Assembly: GCA_948695535.1 (NCBI GenBank)
Contig: CAPRTS010000003.1
Coordinates: 1-64,000 of the forward strand
Direction: 5' to 3'
Source: an uncultured Eubacteriales bacterium
Lineage (GTDB): Bacteria; Bacillota; Clostridia; Christensenellales; UBA1242
DNA length: 64,000 nt
In this document: in pieces, positions 14,881-24,871 of the stretch
Numbering within the stretch: the first letter of the stretch is position 1
Layout: each line of letters starts with the position of its first letter
The notes under the pieces: generated by a model
Database searches by the model: none
What the model saw: the letters and a program-made list of their open reading frames with translations, nothing else
Told to the model about the DNA's origin: nothing
Program-made: the position numbers and the translations under genes

Positions 14881-16404
14881 TTGGGGGAAAATTTGGGTTA
14901 TTGGCGTAAACGCGTTTTTTGGTTACTGGCCTTGGTTGTTGGTATTGCCATGCTTAGTGTTGGTAGTGTTACGACGTCTGTAACGCCACCAGTTGGGGCG
15001 GTTTATGATCCCGGCTTGATTTCTGTCCCCGATGTTTATTCTTTTGTTCCCAGTGAATGGGCAATCGATGATGTAGTCACTGGCGTTTTTTTAACGCGTG
15101 CTACTAAGTACGGGGCAACGTATCACGGTAGTGTTACGGCAGACAAAATCATTGAAGACAATAAACTTAATAATTTTGACCCAACTTATACGGCGATGGT
15201 TAAACACAATGACGTTTGGGAGAATATTTTACCTGATGGCCAAGGGCAGTACACAAGCCCGTTTCGCATCGCTATTGATAGTGACAAACGTGGGGTTATT
15301 TGGTACTTAGACGCTGATGCTCCGGCGGCGGTTTATGGCGTCAAGTGTACTTATCAAGACCCAAATACGCTTAATGTTTATGAAGGAATTTTTAATGTGG
15401 TTTATACTGATAAATGGACTTATTTGTCACTGCACACCCAAGCTGGTGCAAATTACGTTACTGATTTTCGGGGTGGTGTTGATCGTACTTTAACCGTGCA
15501 AGTGGCTTTTAATGACGGTGCGACTACACCAACCTTGGAACCAATTAACCAAGAAATTGACGATAGTGGGGTAACTTACGGAGCAATACGTGCCAGTGAA
15601 ACTATTGCCATCGATTCGTTACAATTCACTTTGAAAACTGTTAGTGGCGAAATTTATGATGGTAATATCAGCGCCCAGCGTTTACCTAATACTAACTGCG
15701 TGACCTTAATGTTTGAAGATAATTTGGCCAATGATACTTACGTTTTGCAGGTTGCGTCCGCGGTGAATGGTAAAATTTACGGGGCTTTGGTGATTAATAA
15801 TGCTGGCGGTGCCGCCAGTATCAATTTGTCCCGTCTTTGGATCTTCTTGATGGCGGGAGGTGGTGTTTTGGTTCTGGTGGCGGCGGGTATGTTTTTCCTA
15901 CCGTTAGTTGTGGCTAAGGTTAATGCTAATCGTGTTTACAAAGAAAATGCTCGGGTGGCGCGTATGAAAAATCCTGAGGCGTATGCAAATAAAAGTGGCA
16001 CGTTGTTTCAACGTATACAGAGCAAACTACAAAATTGGGCGAACCGCAAGAAAAAAGGTGCTGTAACTAAGGTGACAGAAGAGGAAAAACCGCAGGAGGA
16101 AAGTGCACCGGCGCCAGCAAAGCCCAAATTTACCGATATGTTGCGCGAACGTCGGGAAAAACGTGACTTTGTTGGCAAGGGTGGTGAAAGTTCTGAAACC
16201 AAATCTGGGTCGGCAACTACTGAAAAATTGGACGAAAAACAAAGTTTTGCCTTTTTGCGTAACGATGATGACGACGAAATTGCGTCTTTCCATCAGGAAA
16301 AGAAAGAAGCACCTACGATTGAAACTGGTTCTTACGTAGAAGACGGTGTTACTTTTGCTAAACTGGACAGTTTACGGGACGAAAATGACGAAAATAAACA
16401 ATAA
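14881..16404 (+). CDS. Type I membrane protein with charged cytoplasmic tail, unknown function
   Basis: The 507-residue product has an N-terminal signal-like helix (residues about 8-40, after WRKRVF), an exported beta-rich ectodomain of about 280 residues, a single span (about 320-345, IFLMAGGGVLVLVAAGMFFL) and a cytoplasmic tail of about 160 residues rich in K, E and R. I recognise no enzyme motif. The start is TTG: either 14881 or the in-frame TTG at 14893, which has GGGGGA just upstream. The tail overlaps the recX start by 20 bases, so the genes are coupled. The same architecture occurs at 633, 44259 and 51528. Confidence 0.65.
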   Translation: MGENLGYWRKRVFWLLALVVGIAMLSVGSVTTSVTPPVGAVYDPGLISVPDVYSFVPSEWAIDDVVTGVFLTRATKYGATYHGSVTADKIIEDNKLNNFDPTYTAMVKHNDVWENILPDGQGQYTSPFRIAIDSDKRGVIWYLDADAPAAVYGVKCTYQDPNTLNVYEGIFNVVYTDKWTYLSLHTQAGANYVTDFRGGVDRTLTVQVAFNDGATTPTLEPINQEIDDSGVTYGAIRASETIAIDSLQFTLKTVSGEIYDGNISAQRLPNTNCVTLMFEDNLANDTYVLQVASAVNGKIYGALVINNAGGAASINLSRLWIFLMAGGGVLVLVAAGMFFLPLVVAKVNANRVYKENARVARMKNPEAYANKSGTLFQRIQSKLQNWANRKKKGAVTKVTEEEKPQEESAPAPAKPKFTDMLRERREKRDFVGKGGESSETKSGSATTEKLDEKQSFAFLRNDDDDEIASFHQEKKEAPTIETGSYVEDGVTFAKLDSLRDENDENKQ

Positions 16405-16843
16405 TTTAACGCCAACGCAACTATACGAACGGGCAGTGGCGTACATTCTACAAATGCCAAAGACTGAAAAACAAGTGCGGCAATGGTATAGCCGTAAAAC
16501 CGCGGACGAAATCTTGATTGATGAGCACATTGCGCGCTTGAAAGATTACAATTTGTTGAATGACGTTGAGTACGCCAAAATGTACGTAGCAAGCAAGCGT
16601 GATAAAATGGGTAAAGTGATGATCAAAAATAAGTTACGGCAAAATGGAGTCGCACCAAGTATTATTGCGGCAGCGGTTGCTGAAATTGACGACCAACGTG
16701 ATTTGGCGGTAAACTTAGTGGCTAAGTACTTGCGTAACAAAGAGTGTACGCCGGCGGTGAAAAGTAAGTTATTTCGTTGGCTATTAAGTAAGGGAATTGA
16801 TTATGATTTAAGCACGGAGGTAATTGATGAATATTGGCATTGA
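16385..16843 (+). CDS. recX: Regulatory protein RecX
   Basis: RecX modulates RecA filaments. The 152-residue product consists of the three-helix RecX repeats: LYERAVAYILQMPKTEKQVR near the start, the ADEILIDEHIARLKDYNLLN turn typical of the family (usually 'ld D.rFA'), and the second repeat MIKNKLRQNGVAPSIIAAAV. The start overlaps the preceding membrane protein gene, and the gene overlaps acpS at its end. recA is not in the window. Confidence 0.85.
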   Translation: MTKINNNLTPTQLYERAVAYILQMPKTEKQVRQWYSRKTADEILIDEHIARLKDYNLLNDVEYAKMYVASKRDKMGKVMIKNKLRQNGVAPSIIAAAVAEIDDQRDLAVNLVAKYLRNKECTPAVKSKLFRWLLSKGIDYDLSTEVIDEYWH

Positions 16844-17135
16844 TATTGTGGACTGTGAACGTTGTGCCGGACTGATAACGGATAAAATTTTTGCAGCGGA
16901 GGAGTTGGCGTATATTCACAGCAAAAACAACGCGTTGACAACAGTTGCGGGCTTGTACGCGGCCAAAGAAGCTTATTTTAAGGCTTGTGGCACGGGCATT
17001 ATTAAAAGTCAATTACCGCAAGTGATTATTGCTCATGATGAATTGGGTAAGCCTTACTATGCGGGGAACCCACGAATAACATTATCAATCAGTCACACTA
17101 AAACAACCGCCGTTGCCGTTTGCTTAATATTTTAG
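16827..17135 (+). CDS. acpS: Holo-[acyl-carrier-protein] synthase
   Basis: AcpS transfers phosphopantetheine from CoA to acyl carrier protein. The 102-residue product has the two metal-binding motifs: GIDIVDCER at the start and AAKEAYFKACGTGI near residue 45. It also has the C-terminal LSISHTKTTAVAVC strand. It is slightly shorter than the usual 120 residues. The start (ATG at 16827, GGAGG at 16817-16821) lies inside the recX end. Confidence 0.93.
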   Translation: MNIGIDIVDCERCAGLITDKIFAAEELAYIHSKNNALTTVAGLYAAKEAYFKACGTGIIKSQLPQVIIAHDELGKPYYAGNPRITLSISHTKTTAVAVCLIF

Positions 17136-17169
17136 GATTTTCTCGCTTTTTATCGTATGTATAAGTATA

Positions 17170-18957
17170 ATGCAAAACAAAGGTTATCCTGAAGAATTTA
17201 TCAATCGCGTCCGTGATGCCAGTAATCTGGTAGATATTGCCAAAGGCTATTTGCCCTTGAAACAAAAAGGACAGGATTTTTGGGCATGTTGTCCATTCCA
17301 CAGCGAAAAAACGCCCAGTTTCGCTATTAGTGCACCAAAACAGTTTTATTACTGTTACGGTTGTCACACCAGTGGTAATGTGTTTTCGCTGGTAATGAAA
17401 ATGGAAAATTTGTCTTGGCGGGAGGCCGTCGAGTTCTTGGCTAAGAAAGCCAATATTGAACTACCACAGACTACGAATAATAGTGATTGGTTAAGACAAC
17501 GGCAAAAAAAAGAAAAAATTTACCAAGCTTTGCTGTTGGCGCGTGATTATTATTGTCGGACTTTGCAACGACCGGCCAATCGTCCGGCGGTAGAATATTT
17601 ACACCAACGCGGCATTGATGACGAACTGATTAAACTGTTTCACATTGGGTATAGTGACAGTTGGCAAGGAGTAGTGGACGACTTGAAAAGCCATGGCATC
17701 AGTGAGCAGTTAATGCAAGAAGCCGGTATTGTGGCAAAAAACGAGCACGGACGGGTCTGGGACGCACAGTTTGAACGTATTACTTTTGCTATTCACGATG
17801 TTTACGGTAATTGTATTGGCTTCACCGGGCGAACGATGAAAAAAGACGATAAATTAGCCAAGTACAAGAATACCGCCGAAACAATTGTTTTTAATAAAAG
17901 CAATATTGTTTACGGTGTTGACGTGATGAAAGAAAAAACGCGTGGGCAAAGCATGGCGGGGTTGATCGTCGTAGAAGGCAACGTTGACGAGATTGCTATG
18001 GTTAAGCACGGCTTTCCTAACACGGTGGCTTGTATGGGTACTGCTTTAACTAAGTTTCATGCCGGAGTAATGGCACGGTTTAGCCGAGTGGTATATTTGT
18101 GTCTAGACGGCGATGATGCGGGGCAACACGCAACTTTAAAATCAATCGATGTGTTGCAAGATGCAGGCTTGACCGTAAAAGTGGTGGTTTTACCCGCTGG
18201 CCAGGATCCTGATGAATTTTTGCAGACACACGGTGCTGACGCTATGCAAAAAATGTTGGCAAGCAGTATTGGGGGTATGGAGTTTAAACTAGATTATTTG
18301 CGCCGTCACAGCGATTTAACTAATCGTGTTGGTAAGGCGGAATATTTGAATCAAGCGGTAGGCTTATTGGCTACAATGGCAAGTTCGGCGGAACGAGAAC
18401 TGTATTTACCCGATGTAGCAAACGCAGTTGGTGTAGCGGTGGAGGCAATTCGTAACACGCTTAATTCGCAACTTGATAAGGCGGTTAGACCCGCTAATAA
18501 GAAAGATGCCACAATATACAGTGGTAATCATATCCATGATAACCACAATAAGCCAAAGAGTACAATTCCTAAGAAAATTTTAGATGCCGAAATGGCCATC
18601 ACTAAGGCAGTGTTGTACGATCGCGAATACGCCCGTGCATTGCCGAAAGCGGAATTGCCGTCTTTGCATAACCCGATTTACCAAAAAATTGTAACCGAGG
18701 ACTTGAAACTGAAAGATATTTATGATATATTGGACGAAAAAGAGTTAGCCACCATTGAACCTTTATTGGGCGAACGTACAGGGCAAGCAGCTCAGGCCGA
18801 AGTCCGTGAATGGGAAGACTGTGTTAACTTATTAAAAATTGAGAAGTTAAAACAAACACTAAGTGACTGTAAGGGGGATATCGTGGCGACTAATAAGCTA
18901 ATGAAACAAATTAAAGCGCTGGAAAACCTAAAACATCAGCAAAAAGTGGAGGATTGA
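17170..18957 (+). CDS. dnaG: DNA primase
   Basis: DnaG makes RNA primers for replication. The 595-residue product has the CHC2 zinc ribbon (Cys41, His44, Cys62, Cys65 in CPFH...CYGCH), the RNA polymerase basic and TOPRIM domains (about 115-380, with [11 protein letters not shown] and [11 protein letters not shown]) and a C-terminal helicase-binding region. In the TOPRIM EGxxD motif the usual second acidic position is kept (EGNVDEI). The ATG follows TATAAG (17160-17165) by four bases, so the message may be leaderless, but no good -35 is seen. It overlaps or abuts the sigma factor gene, the classical dnaG-rpoD pair. Confidence 0.96.
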   Translation: MQNKGYPEEFINRVRDASNLVDIAKGYLPLKQKGQDFWACCPFHSEKTPSFAISAPKQFYYCYGCHTSGNVFSLVMKMENLSWREAVEFLAKKANIELPQTTNNSDWLRQRQKKEKIYQALLLARDYYCRTLQRPANRPAVEYLHQRGIDDELIKLFHIGYSDSWQGVVDDLKSHGISEQLMQEAGIVAKNEHGRVWDAQFERITFAIHDVYGNCIGFTGRTMKKDDKLAKYKNTAETIVFNKSNIVYGVDVMKEKTRGQSMAGLIVVEGNVDEIAMVKHGFPNTVACMGTALTKFHAGVMARFSRVVYLCLDGDDAGQHATLKSIDVLQDAGLTVKVVVLPAGQDPDEFLQTHGADAMQKMLASSIGGMEFKLDYLRRHSDLTNRVGKAEYLNQAVGLLATMASSAERELYLPDVANAVGVAVEAIRNTLNSQLDKAVRPANKKDATIYSGNHIHDNHNKPKSTIPKKILDAEMAITKAVLYDREYARALPKAELPSLHNPIYQKIVTEDLKLKDIYDILDEKELATIEPLLGERTGQAAQAEVREWEDCVNLLKIEKLKQTLSDCKGDIVATNKLMKQIKALENLKHQQKVED

Positions 18958-18962
18958 AGAAA

Positions 18963-20540
18963 GTGGCGGAAAATAAAAAGCAAGTTAAAGATAAGGCACC
19001 TGTAACTAAAACAAAGGAGACTAAGGCGACCGCCAAAATGGCGGTGGTTAAACCCGTGAAAAAAACATTGCCGTCAAGTAAGGCAAAAGAAAATAACACT
19101 AAAAATGGTAAACCGGCAATTACTAAGTCGTCAGTTAAAGTGTCCGCAGTAAAAGCGACTAAGCCGGTAAAAACTGTTAAAGTTGCGGTAAAAAACAATA
19201 CTACTGCGACCGTGCCACTGACCAAAATGGTAAAAACAAAGACACTGGCTGAAACAAGTAAGGATACTAAATCTAGTGGTGAAAAAATTACGAAAACCAC
19301 AAAAAAGGTTAGTGTTGGTTCGGCAAAAAACAAAACGGTTAAGGCAAAATCGACCCCGGCGATAAGAAAAAGCAACGTAACCCCAACCAAAGATGTTGAG
19401 AAAAATAACCAAACGACAGTCGCCAAAGTCGAAACCAAGCCCACAACGTCAGTTACAACTGTGGGCGGCACAATTAACGAAATGCGTCCCGAAATTGCGG
19501 AATTGATCAATCGTTTATTGGAAATTGATAAAGGTCGGGAAATCAAGGAAGATAAACTGACGATGTTATTGATTGAGCGTGATGCAACCGCAGCCGACGT
19601 TGAACGGGCGAAAAAAATTTTGACAGACGCGGGGATAACGATTAAAAAAGTCACCGAAGATGATAAAATGAATTTGGATGCGATTGAGAAAATCATGTCC
19701 GAAGCGTCAGTTGATGACCCAATTAAAATATATTTGCGGGATATTGGTCGCTATAAACTTTTAACCGCCGAGGAAGAAGTTGAAATTGCTAAACGTATGG
19801 CCGACGGGGACGTGGAAGCTAAAGAAAAATTAAATCAAAGCAACTTACGTTTAGTAGTACATATCGCGAAAAGGTATGTTGATCGTACCCCCTTAAAATT
19901 GCTGGATTTGATCCAGGAAGGCAATTTGGGCTTAATGAAAGCCGTGGACAAATTTGATTACCGTAAAGGGTTCCGTTTCTCGACATATGCTACTTGGTGG
20001 ATTCGACAATCAATCACGCGTGCTATGGCTGACCAAAGCCGAATTGTCCGGTTACCCGTGCACATGGTGGAAACAATTAACCGTTTGGCTAAGACTACTA
20101 AAGTGTTGCAACAGGAGTTAGGACGTGAACCAACCACCAGTGAATTGGCTGAACGCATGGAGGTCACGGAAGAAAAAATTGAAGAGATTCGGCGTATAAG
20201 TCAAGATACTACCAGTATTGATGCCCCTTTGGGTGAAGAGGGTGATGGTACGATTATGGATACACTTTCTGACCCGTCCATTATGCAACCGGAAGACAAC
20301 ACTTTCAAAGAGGGCTTGAAATCACAGTTAATGTTGATTATTGCTTCTTTAACCCCGCGCGAACAAAAAGTTATTCGCTTGCGGTATGGCTTAGACGACG
20401 GGCGACCACGTACTCTGGAAGAAGTCGGGCGCATCTTTGAAGTTACACGAGAACGGATTCGACAAATTGAAGCTAAGGCTTTGCGTAAATTGCGTAATCC
20501 TAACCGAACGCGCCGTTTGAAAGATTTTGTTGAAGCGTAA
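18963..20540 (+). CDS. rpoD: Primary sigma factor RpoD/SigA with long lysine-rich N-terminal tail
   Basis: This sigma-70 factor recognises the TTGACA/TATAAT promoters seen here. From about residue 172 on it is canonical: region 1.1-like helix, region 1.2 ([19 protein letters not shown]), region 2 ([32 protein letters not shown]), region 3 and region 4 ([33 protein letters not shown]). The first 170 residues are almost only K, T, A, V, S and P and should be disordered, like a histone H1 tail. GGAGG at 18948-18952 fits the GTG at 18963 (ten bases) better than the TTG at 18954 (one base). Confidence 0.96.
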   Translation: MAENKKQVKDKAPVTKTKETKATAKMAVVKPVKKTLPSSKAKENNTKNGKPAITKSSVKVSAVKATKPVKTVKVAVKNNTTATVPLTKMVKTKTLAETSKDTKSSGEKITKTTKKVSVGSAKNKTVKAKSTPAIRKSNVTPTKDVEKNNQTTVAKVETKPTTSVTTVGGTINEMRPEIAELINRLLEIDKGREIKEDKLTMLLIERDATAADVERAKKILTDAGITIKKVTEDDKMNLDAIEKIMSEASVDDPIKIYLRDIGRYKLLTAEEEVEIAKRMADGDVEAKEKLNQSNLRLVVHIAKRYVDRTPLKLLDLIQEGNLGLMKAVDKFDYRKGFRFSTYATWWIRQSITRAMADQSRIVRLPVHMVETINRLAKTTKVLQQELGREPTTSELAERMEVTEEKIEEIRRISQDTTSIDAPLGEEGDGTIMDTLSDPSIMQPEDNTFKEGLKSQLMLIIASLTPREQKVIRLRYGLDDGRPRTLEEVGRIFEVTRERIRQIEAKALRKLRNPNRTRRLKDFVEA

Positions 20541-20549
20541 TTTTTAACA

Positions 20550-20578
20550 TTGCTTAAATTAACAGTGCGTGGTATCAT
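20550..20578 (+). promoter_or_regulatory. Promoter giving a leaderless mRNA
   Basis: TTGCTT (20550-20555), 17 bases and TATCAT (20573-20578). The ATG at 20584 lies five bases downstream. Confidence 0.65.
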
Positions 20579-20583
20579 GAAAT

Positions 20584-21267
20584 ATGAGCATCACAAAGTT
20601 GTTAGCAGCACAAAAGATTGACCGTGAACGGTTAGAACTTCTGCAAGCATTGGCTAAGGGCAGTGTCAAGGTGGAATTAGATAAGGCAAACCAAACAATT
20701 GCCGATTCTAAAAAAAACTTGTTGCAATTAGAGGCCGATGCTAAGAATTTGAAAGACAATTACGAAAAACTCAGTAAAATTATTACGGATACGGTGGCGT
20801 TAGTAAAAAAAGCCAACCAGACCAAAAGTCAGGACATGGGCGAGTATGGCGAATATTTATCTAAGTTATCACTTTTTGAAAGTCAATTAGCCGATATTGA
20901 ACGGAAAATTATTGAAAAATCAGCGGCTTTTAAGAGTGCAACGGTTTCGGTAGTTAAAGCCAGTGAGTTCGTAAAGAAAAATTCACAAACTTACGAGCAA
21001 CAAAAGCAAAAGGCGGCGGTTCAAATCAAAGATTTGGAGGCTAAATTTGTCGCGGCTACGCAAGGGATCGACGAAAAATTGTTGGCAAAGTATCAGGCAG
21101 TCCGTAAAAACAAGGCGGGAGATATTAAAGATGTTTTAGTACCTTTAACGGCTGATAAGCGTTGTCAAGGTTGTTACATGGACGTACCCGCCGCAATCAC
21201 CAGTAAAATTTTGGCTGATGGTTGGGCAGTTTGCGAAGAATGCGGAAGGATAATTTATAAAGCATGA
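20584..21267 (+). CDS. Coiled-coil protein with C4 zinc ribbon
   Basis: The 227-residue product is a long helical hairpin (residues 5-170, rich in K, E, Q and A) followed by a zinc ribbon: CQGCYMDVP near residue 198 and CEECGRIIY at the end. This is the C4-type zinc ribbon/DUF164 family, found next to housekeeping genes in many Firmicutes and of uncertain role, possibly nucleic-acid binding. Its stop overlaps the start of the ATP-dependent ligase gene by four bases (ATGA), so the two are co-translated. The predicted transcript is leaderless. Confidence 0.85.
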   Translation: MSITKLLAAQKIDRERLELLQALAKGSVKVELDKANQTIADSKKNLLQLEADAKNLKDNYEKLSKIITDTVALVKKANQTKSQDMGEYGEYLSKLSLFESQLADIERKIIEKSAAFKSATVSVVKASEFVKKNSQTYEQQKQKAAVQIKDLEAKFVAATQGIDEKLLAKYQAVRKNKAGDIKDVLVPLTADKRCQGCYMDVPAAITSKILADGWAVCEECGRIIYKA

Positions 21268-22568
21268 AAACTTTGGCGCGCTTTGCCGATTTTTACCAAA
21301 CAATCAACGCAACCAGTTCGCGATTGGCAAAAGAAGCGATTTTGGCGGACTACCGTGATGACGACGCAATAAAAGAAATTTTGCAATTTTTATTTAATCC
21401 GTTTGTGGTCACTGGCATTAGTGCTAAAAAATTGACTAAATCAGTTGCGCCTGCGGGGCAAACTTGTGACAGTTTACACGCTTTGTTAGTTTATTTTCAA
21501 ACTCACAACACGGGGCGTGACGAAGATATTGCGGTACTAAAAGATTTCGCTAACCCTTTACCCCCCGAACAACAAGCTTTGGTTTATGGTCTAATTAAGA
21601 AAGATATAACCTTGGGGGCCAACGAAAAAACTTTGAATAAAGTTTTTGGGGCAGGGTTCATTCCGGTATTTAACGTAATGTTAGCGGAAAAGTATGGCGA
21701 AAACCGCGATTACGTTGCGGGTAAAGAGTTCATTGTTACCGAAAAATTTGATGGTGTACGGTGTATGCTGATTTTTAATGACGCCGGTATGCCGACTTTT
21801 TTTTCGCGAGCGGGGAAGTCGTTTGATGACATGGTTGAACTTAGCTCTGAGGTGCAACAATTGGATCACGATTTGGTGTATGACGGTGAGTTGTTACTGG
21901 GTACAGACCAAGAAATTGACAGTGCCGACCTTTACCGTATGACTGTGAAAGTTACCGCCAAGGACGGGGAGAAGCGGGGGCTGATTTACAATGTTTTTGA
22001 CGTTTTGCCGCGTCAAGACTTGTTAGCGGGATATTCGCCCATACCGTGTCGTGAACGCAAAGCAAATTTAAGTAAACAGCTATCAAAGTTGTCTTTACCA
22101 CACATTAAAAACGTGCCCATCTTGTATCTTGGTGCTGAGGTGAGTAAAATTGATACAATTTGTGATGAATACACCAAAATGGGACGCGAAGGGGTAATGG
22201 TTAATTTAGCAGATGCACCTTACGAATGCAAACGCACCAAGAATTTATTGAAAGTTAAACGTTTTAATGCCGCCGACGTACGGGTGCTGGCTTGGGAAGA
22301 AGGGGCGGGAGCTAACCAAGGTAAGTTAGGTGCGGTTACTGTCGAATTTCTTGCTCCGGACGGGGAAAAATATCAGTGTAAGGTAGGTAGTGGCTTTGCC
22401 AAAGAAGAACGTGAGTATTTCTTTGCTAATCCATCGGCAATCGTTGGTCATATTATTGAAATAGGTTATTTTGAATTGTCTAAAAATCAAAACGATGCGG
22501 GGTATTCTTTGCGCTTTCCTACTTTTAAATGTTTACGTGACGACAAAGACGAAATTTCGATGCATTAA
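21264..22568 (+). CDS. ATP-dependent DNA ligase
   Basis: The enzyme seals nicked DNA using ATP. The 434-residue product has motif I TEKFDGVRCML with adenylated Lys161, motif III near IYNVFDVLP, motif IV EGVMVNL and motif V LLKVKRF, then an OB-fold (about 340-430). An N-terminal helical domain (1-150) precedes. This is the viral/archaeal-type ligase fold rather than the NAD-dependent LigA usual for bacterial replication. The 4-base overlap with the zinc-ribbon gene and the housekeeping neighbours argue for a resident repair role, not a phage remnant. LigA, if present, lies outside the window. Confidence 0.9.
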   Translation: MKTLARFADFYQTINATSSRLAKEAILADYRDDDAIKEILQFLFNPFVVTGISAKKLTKSVAPAGQTCDSLHALLVYFQTHNTGRDEDIAVLKDFANPLPPEQQALVYGLIKKDITLGANEKTLNKVFGAGFIPVFNVMLAEKYGENRDYVAGKEFIVTEKFDGVRCMLIFNDAGMPTFFSRAGKSFDDMVELSSEVQQLDHDLVYDGELLLGTDQEIDSADLYRMTVKVTAKDGEKRGLIYNVFDVLPRQDLLAGYSPIPCRERKANLSKQLSKLSLPHIKNVPILYLGAEVSKIDTICDEYTKMGREGVMVNLADAPYECKRTKNLLKVKRFNAADVRVLAWEEGAGANQGKLGAVTVEFLAPDGEKYQCKVGSGFAKEEREYFFANPSAIVGHIIEIGYFELSKNQNDAGYSLRFPTFKCLRDDKDEISMH

Positions 22569-22584
22569 CAGGGTGTAAAATTGT

Positions 22585-22612
22585 TTGTCATAGCAAAAAA
22601 TAATGGTATAAT
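22585..22612 (+). promoter_or_regulatory. rpoZ promoter, leaderless type
   Basis: TTGTCA (22585-22590), 16 bases and TATAAT (22607-22612). The rpoZ ATG at 22620 follows seven bases later. Confidence 0.7.
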
Positions 22613-22619
22613 TACTATT

Positions 22620-22838
22620 ATGTTATATCCGAAAATTGAAGATTGTATTGCTAAGGCAGGGAATAGTAAATACGTTTTGGCGGCGATGGTGGCTAAGCGA
22701 GCCAAAGATTTAATTACGCGTAATGCGGGACAGTTTACGGTAGGCAAGGAAAAACAAATTTCTTACGCTATGCGGGAAGTTATGGATGGCCGCTTGTTGC
22801 CAGTTTTTGGTGCTAACCAAACGGCTAACGCTAAATAA
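22620..22838 (+). CDS. rpoZ: RNA polymerase omega subunit
   Basis: Omega folds and stabilises the beta' subunit. The 72-residue product shows the family core: YPKIEDCIAKAGNSKYVLAA, then AKRAKDLITRNAG and the KQISYAMREVMDGRL helix. The start at 22620 replaces an upstream TTG because a TATAAT box occupies that extension. The message is predicted to be leaderless. priA follows after three bases, so the pair is probably one unit. gmk, the usual upstream neighbour, is replaced here by the ligase gene. Confidence 0.9.
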   Translation: MLYPKIEDCIAKAGNSKYVLAAMVAKRAKDLITRNAGQFTVGKEKQISYAMREVMDGRLLPVFGANQTANAK

Positions 22839-22841
22839 TTT

Positions 22842-24863
22842 ATGGCTAAATACGCCCAAGTTGTCATTGACGCGGTGTTAAGTGATAACCAAAGTTGGGA
22901 TTATACGATTCCGCCGACATTGTCGGTTACGGCGGGATCGTGTGTTACGGTACCGTTTGGTAAACGGGAAATTGATGGTTACGTGTTAGCGGTTAGTGAT
23001 CAAACAAAGGTTGCGGAGGATTCAATTAAACCGCTGACGGCGGTGAAAACTGGTATTAGCATCAAGCCCGAGTTGTTGGCTTTATTACCGCAAATTTGTG
23101 CTAAGTTCAAACTGCGTTACATCGATGTTTTGAAACTGTTTATTCCCAGTGCGGTGCGGGGCGGTAAACCCAAACGCAATGGTGAACGGCGAATTCCCGA
23201 ATATATTCATAAGGCCGACCACAAAGTGGTTTTGAATACGGAACAACAATACGCGGTTGAAACTGTTTTGGCGGGTGGAGAGCGTGTTTTTTTATTAAAA
23301 GGCGTAACGGGCAGTGGTAAAACCGAAGTCTATATGCACATAATCGAACGGGTTTTGGCAGCGGGCAAAACTGCGTTGGTTTTGGTTCCGGAGATCGGCT
23401 TAACTCCGCAAGTATTAGCCAGTTTTAAGGCACGCTTTGGTGATATTGTGGCAATGTTGCATAGTAAGTTATACGGCGGTGAAAAATTTGACGAATGGCT
23501 ACGCGTAAGTCAAGGAGCGGCACGGATCGTTATTGGTGCTAGATCGGCAGTGTTTGCTCCGGTAGAAAATTTAGGCGCGATTATAATTGATGAAGAGCAC
23601 GACGGCAGTTACCAAAGTGACAGTAATCCCCGTTATCAAACGCACGATATTGCGATTATGCGTGGTAAATGGCATCATTGTCCGGTCGTTTTAGGGTCGG
23701 CAACGCCTTCGATAGAAAGTTACTATTTGGCTAAACAAGGACAGTACCAATTATTAGAATTGACGAAACGAGCCAATGCCGTACCCTTGCCGCCGATTAC
23801 GTTAGTTGATATGGCTCACGAAATCCGTTCGGGCAATGGCGGTATTTTTGGTAGGGAAGTGTTAGCGTCATTGTTGCAAACCTTAAAAGCTGGTAATTCG
23901 GCTATGGTGTTTTTGAACCGTCGTGGCTATTCACAAAGTGTGCGTTGTTTACAGTGTGGCTGGACGGCTAAGTGTGAAAACTGTGATGTTTCTATGGTCT
24001 ATCACCGCGATGATGAGCAATTGAAATGCCATTATTGTGCGGCGCGGTTACCATTTCCACCACGCTGTCCGCAATGCGGTGGTACCTACCTTAAACATGG
24101 CGCTATGGGAACACAAAAGATTTGTGCTGAGTTAGAAAAATTGTTATCCCAAGCCGGATTGATAAACGTCCCGGTTTTGCGCATGGATACTGATAATACT
24201 CAAGGAAAAGGCACCTTAGTGAAAATTTTGGAAAAATTTGCCAATTCGTCACCGGCCGTCTTAGTAGGAACGCAAATGATTGCCAAGGGACACCATTTTC
24301 CACGGGTAGACTTGGTGTGCGTAGTTAACGCGGACGGTGGTTTTGTGGCTGACTATCGTGCCAGTGAACGTACTTTTGCTTTGTTGACGCAAGTAGCGGG
24401 GAGAGCAGGGCGAGAAATTGGTACAACCGGCAAAGTGTATATCCAAACCTACATGCCTAACCATTACGTTTATAAATTTGTGCAAAATTACGATTATCCC
24501 GGTTTTTACCAACGAGAGATTGCTGCCCGTCAAGCAACTAAGTATCCGCCGTACGCGACGATTGTGCGGGTGTTGGTATCAGGAACCGTTGATACTAAAA
24601 TTATTGAAGTAATTAAAACTATGATGGTGCCTTTGCGTGACTATGATGCGCAACGTAGTGCGTTTATTTATTTGGGAGCAATGAAGTGTCCGTACGGCCG
24701 ATTACAAAACAAGTTTCGCTACCAAATTTTGGCTCGCATTCGTCAAGATATGGCCACTGCTACAATTGATTTTATGGAACAAGTTGTACGCAACACAGAA
24801 ACACAATCATTAGCGCGTAGTGTTAAAATCTTTTTTGAAATAAACCCAGCCAATTTGTCGTAA
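22842..24863 (+). CDS. priA: Primosomal replication restart helicase PriA
   Basis: PriA reloads the replicative helicase at stalled forks. The 673-residue product has the N-terminal 3'-DNA-binding domain (1-105), Walker A GVTGSGKTEVYM near residue 157, the DEEHD box near 250, and the two-zinc cluster (CLQCGWTAKCENC ... CHYCAARLPFPPRCPQCG) around 370-410. A C-terminal helicase lobe with GTQMIAKGHHFP follows. The start comes three bases after the rpoZ stop with no ribosome binding site, so translation is probably coupled. def and fmt lie nearby but in a different transcription unit. Confidence 0.96.
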   Translation: MAKYAQVVIDAVLSDNQSWDYTIPPTLSVTAGSCVTVPFGKREIDGYVLAVSDQTKVAEDSIKPLTAVKTGISIKPELLALLPQICAKFKLRYIDVLKLFIPSAVRGGKPKRNGERRIPEYIHKADHKVVLNTEQQYAVETVLAGGERVFLLKGVTGSGKTEVYMHIIERVLAAGKTALVLVPEIGLTPQVLASFKARFGDIVAMLHSKLYGGEKFDEWLRVSQGAARIVIGARSAVFAPVENLGAIIIDEEHDGSYQSDSNPRYQTHDIAIMRGKWHHCPVVLGSATPSIESYYLAKQGQYQLLELTKRANAVPLPPITLVDMAHEIRSGNGGIFGREVLASLLQTLKAGNSAMVFLNRRGYSQSVRCLQCGWTAKCENCDVSMVYHRDDEQLKCHYCAARLPFPPRCPQCGGTYLKHGAMGTQKICAELEKLLSQAGLINVPVLRMDTDNTQGKGTLVKILEKFANSSPAVLVGTQMIAKGHHFPRVDLVCVVNADGGFVADYRASERTFALLTQVAGRAGREIGTTGKVYIQTYMPNHYVYKFVQNYDYPGFYQREIAARQATKYPPYATIVRVLVSGTVDTKIIEVIKTMMVPLRDYDAQRSAFIYLGAMKCPYGRLQNKFRYQILARIRQDMATATIDFMEQVVRNTETQSLARSVKIFFEINPANLS

Positions 24864-24871
24864 ATATAGGT

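Noticed and set aside
18911..19696. Minus-strand frame of 261 codons opposite the sigma factor tail
   Set aside because: It is the mirror of the lysine-, threonine- and alanine-rich tail, which reads as hydrophobic residues on the other strand. No start signals are seen.
21264..22568. Phage origin of the ATP-dependent ligase
   Set aside because: No phage genes are near, base use looks like the neighbours, and the gene overlaps a housekeeping-type gene by four bases.
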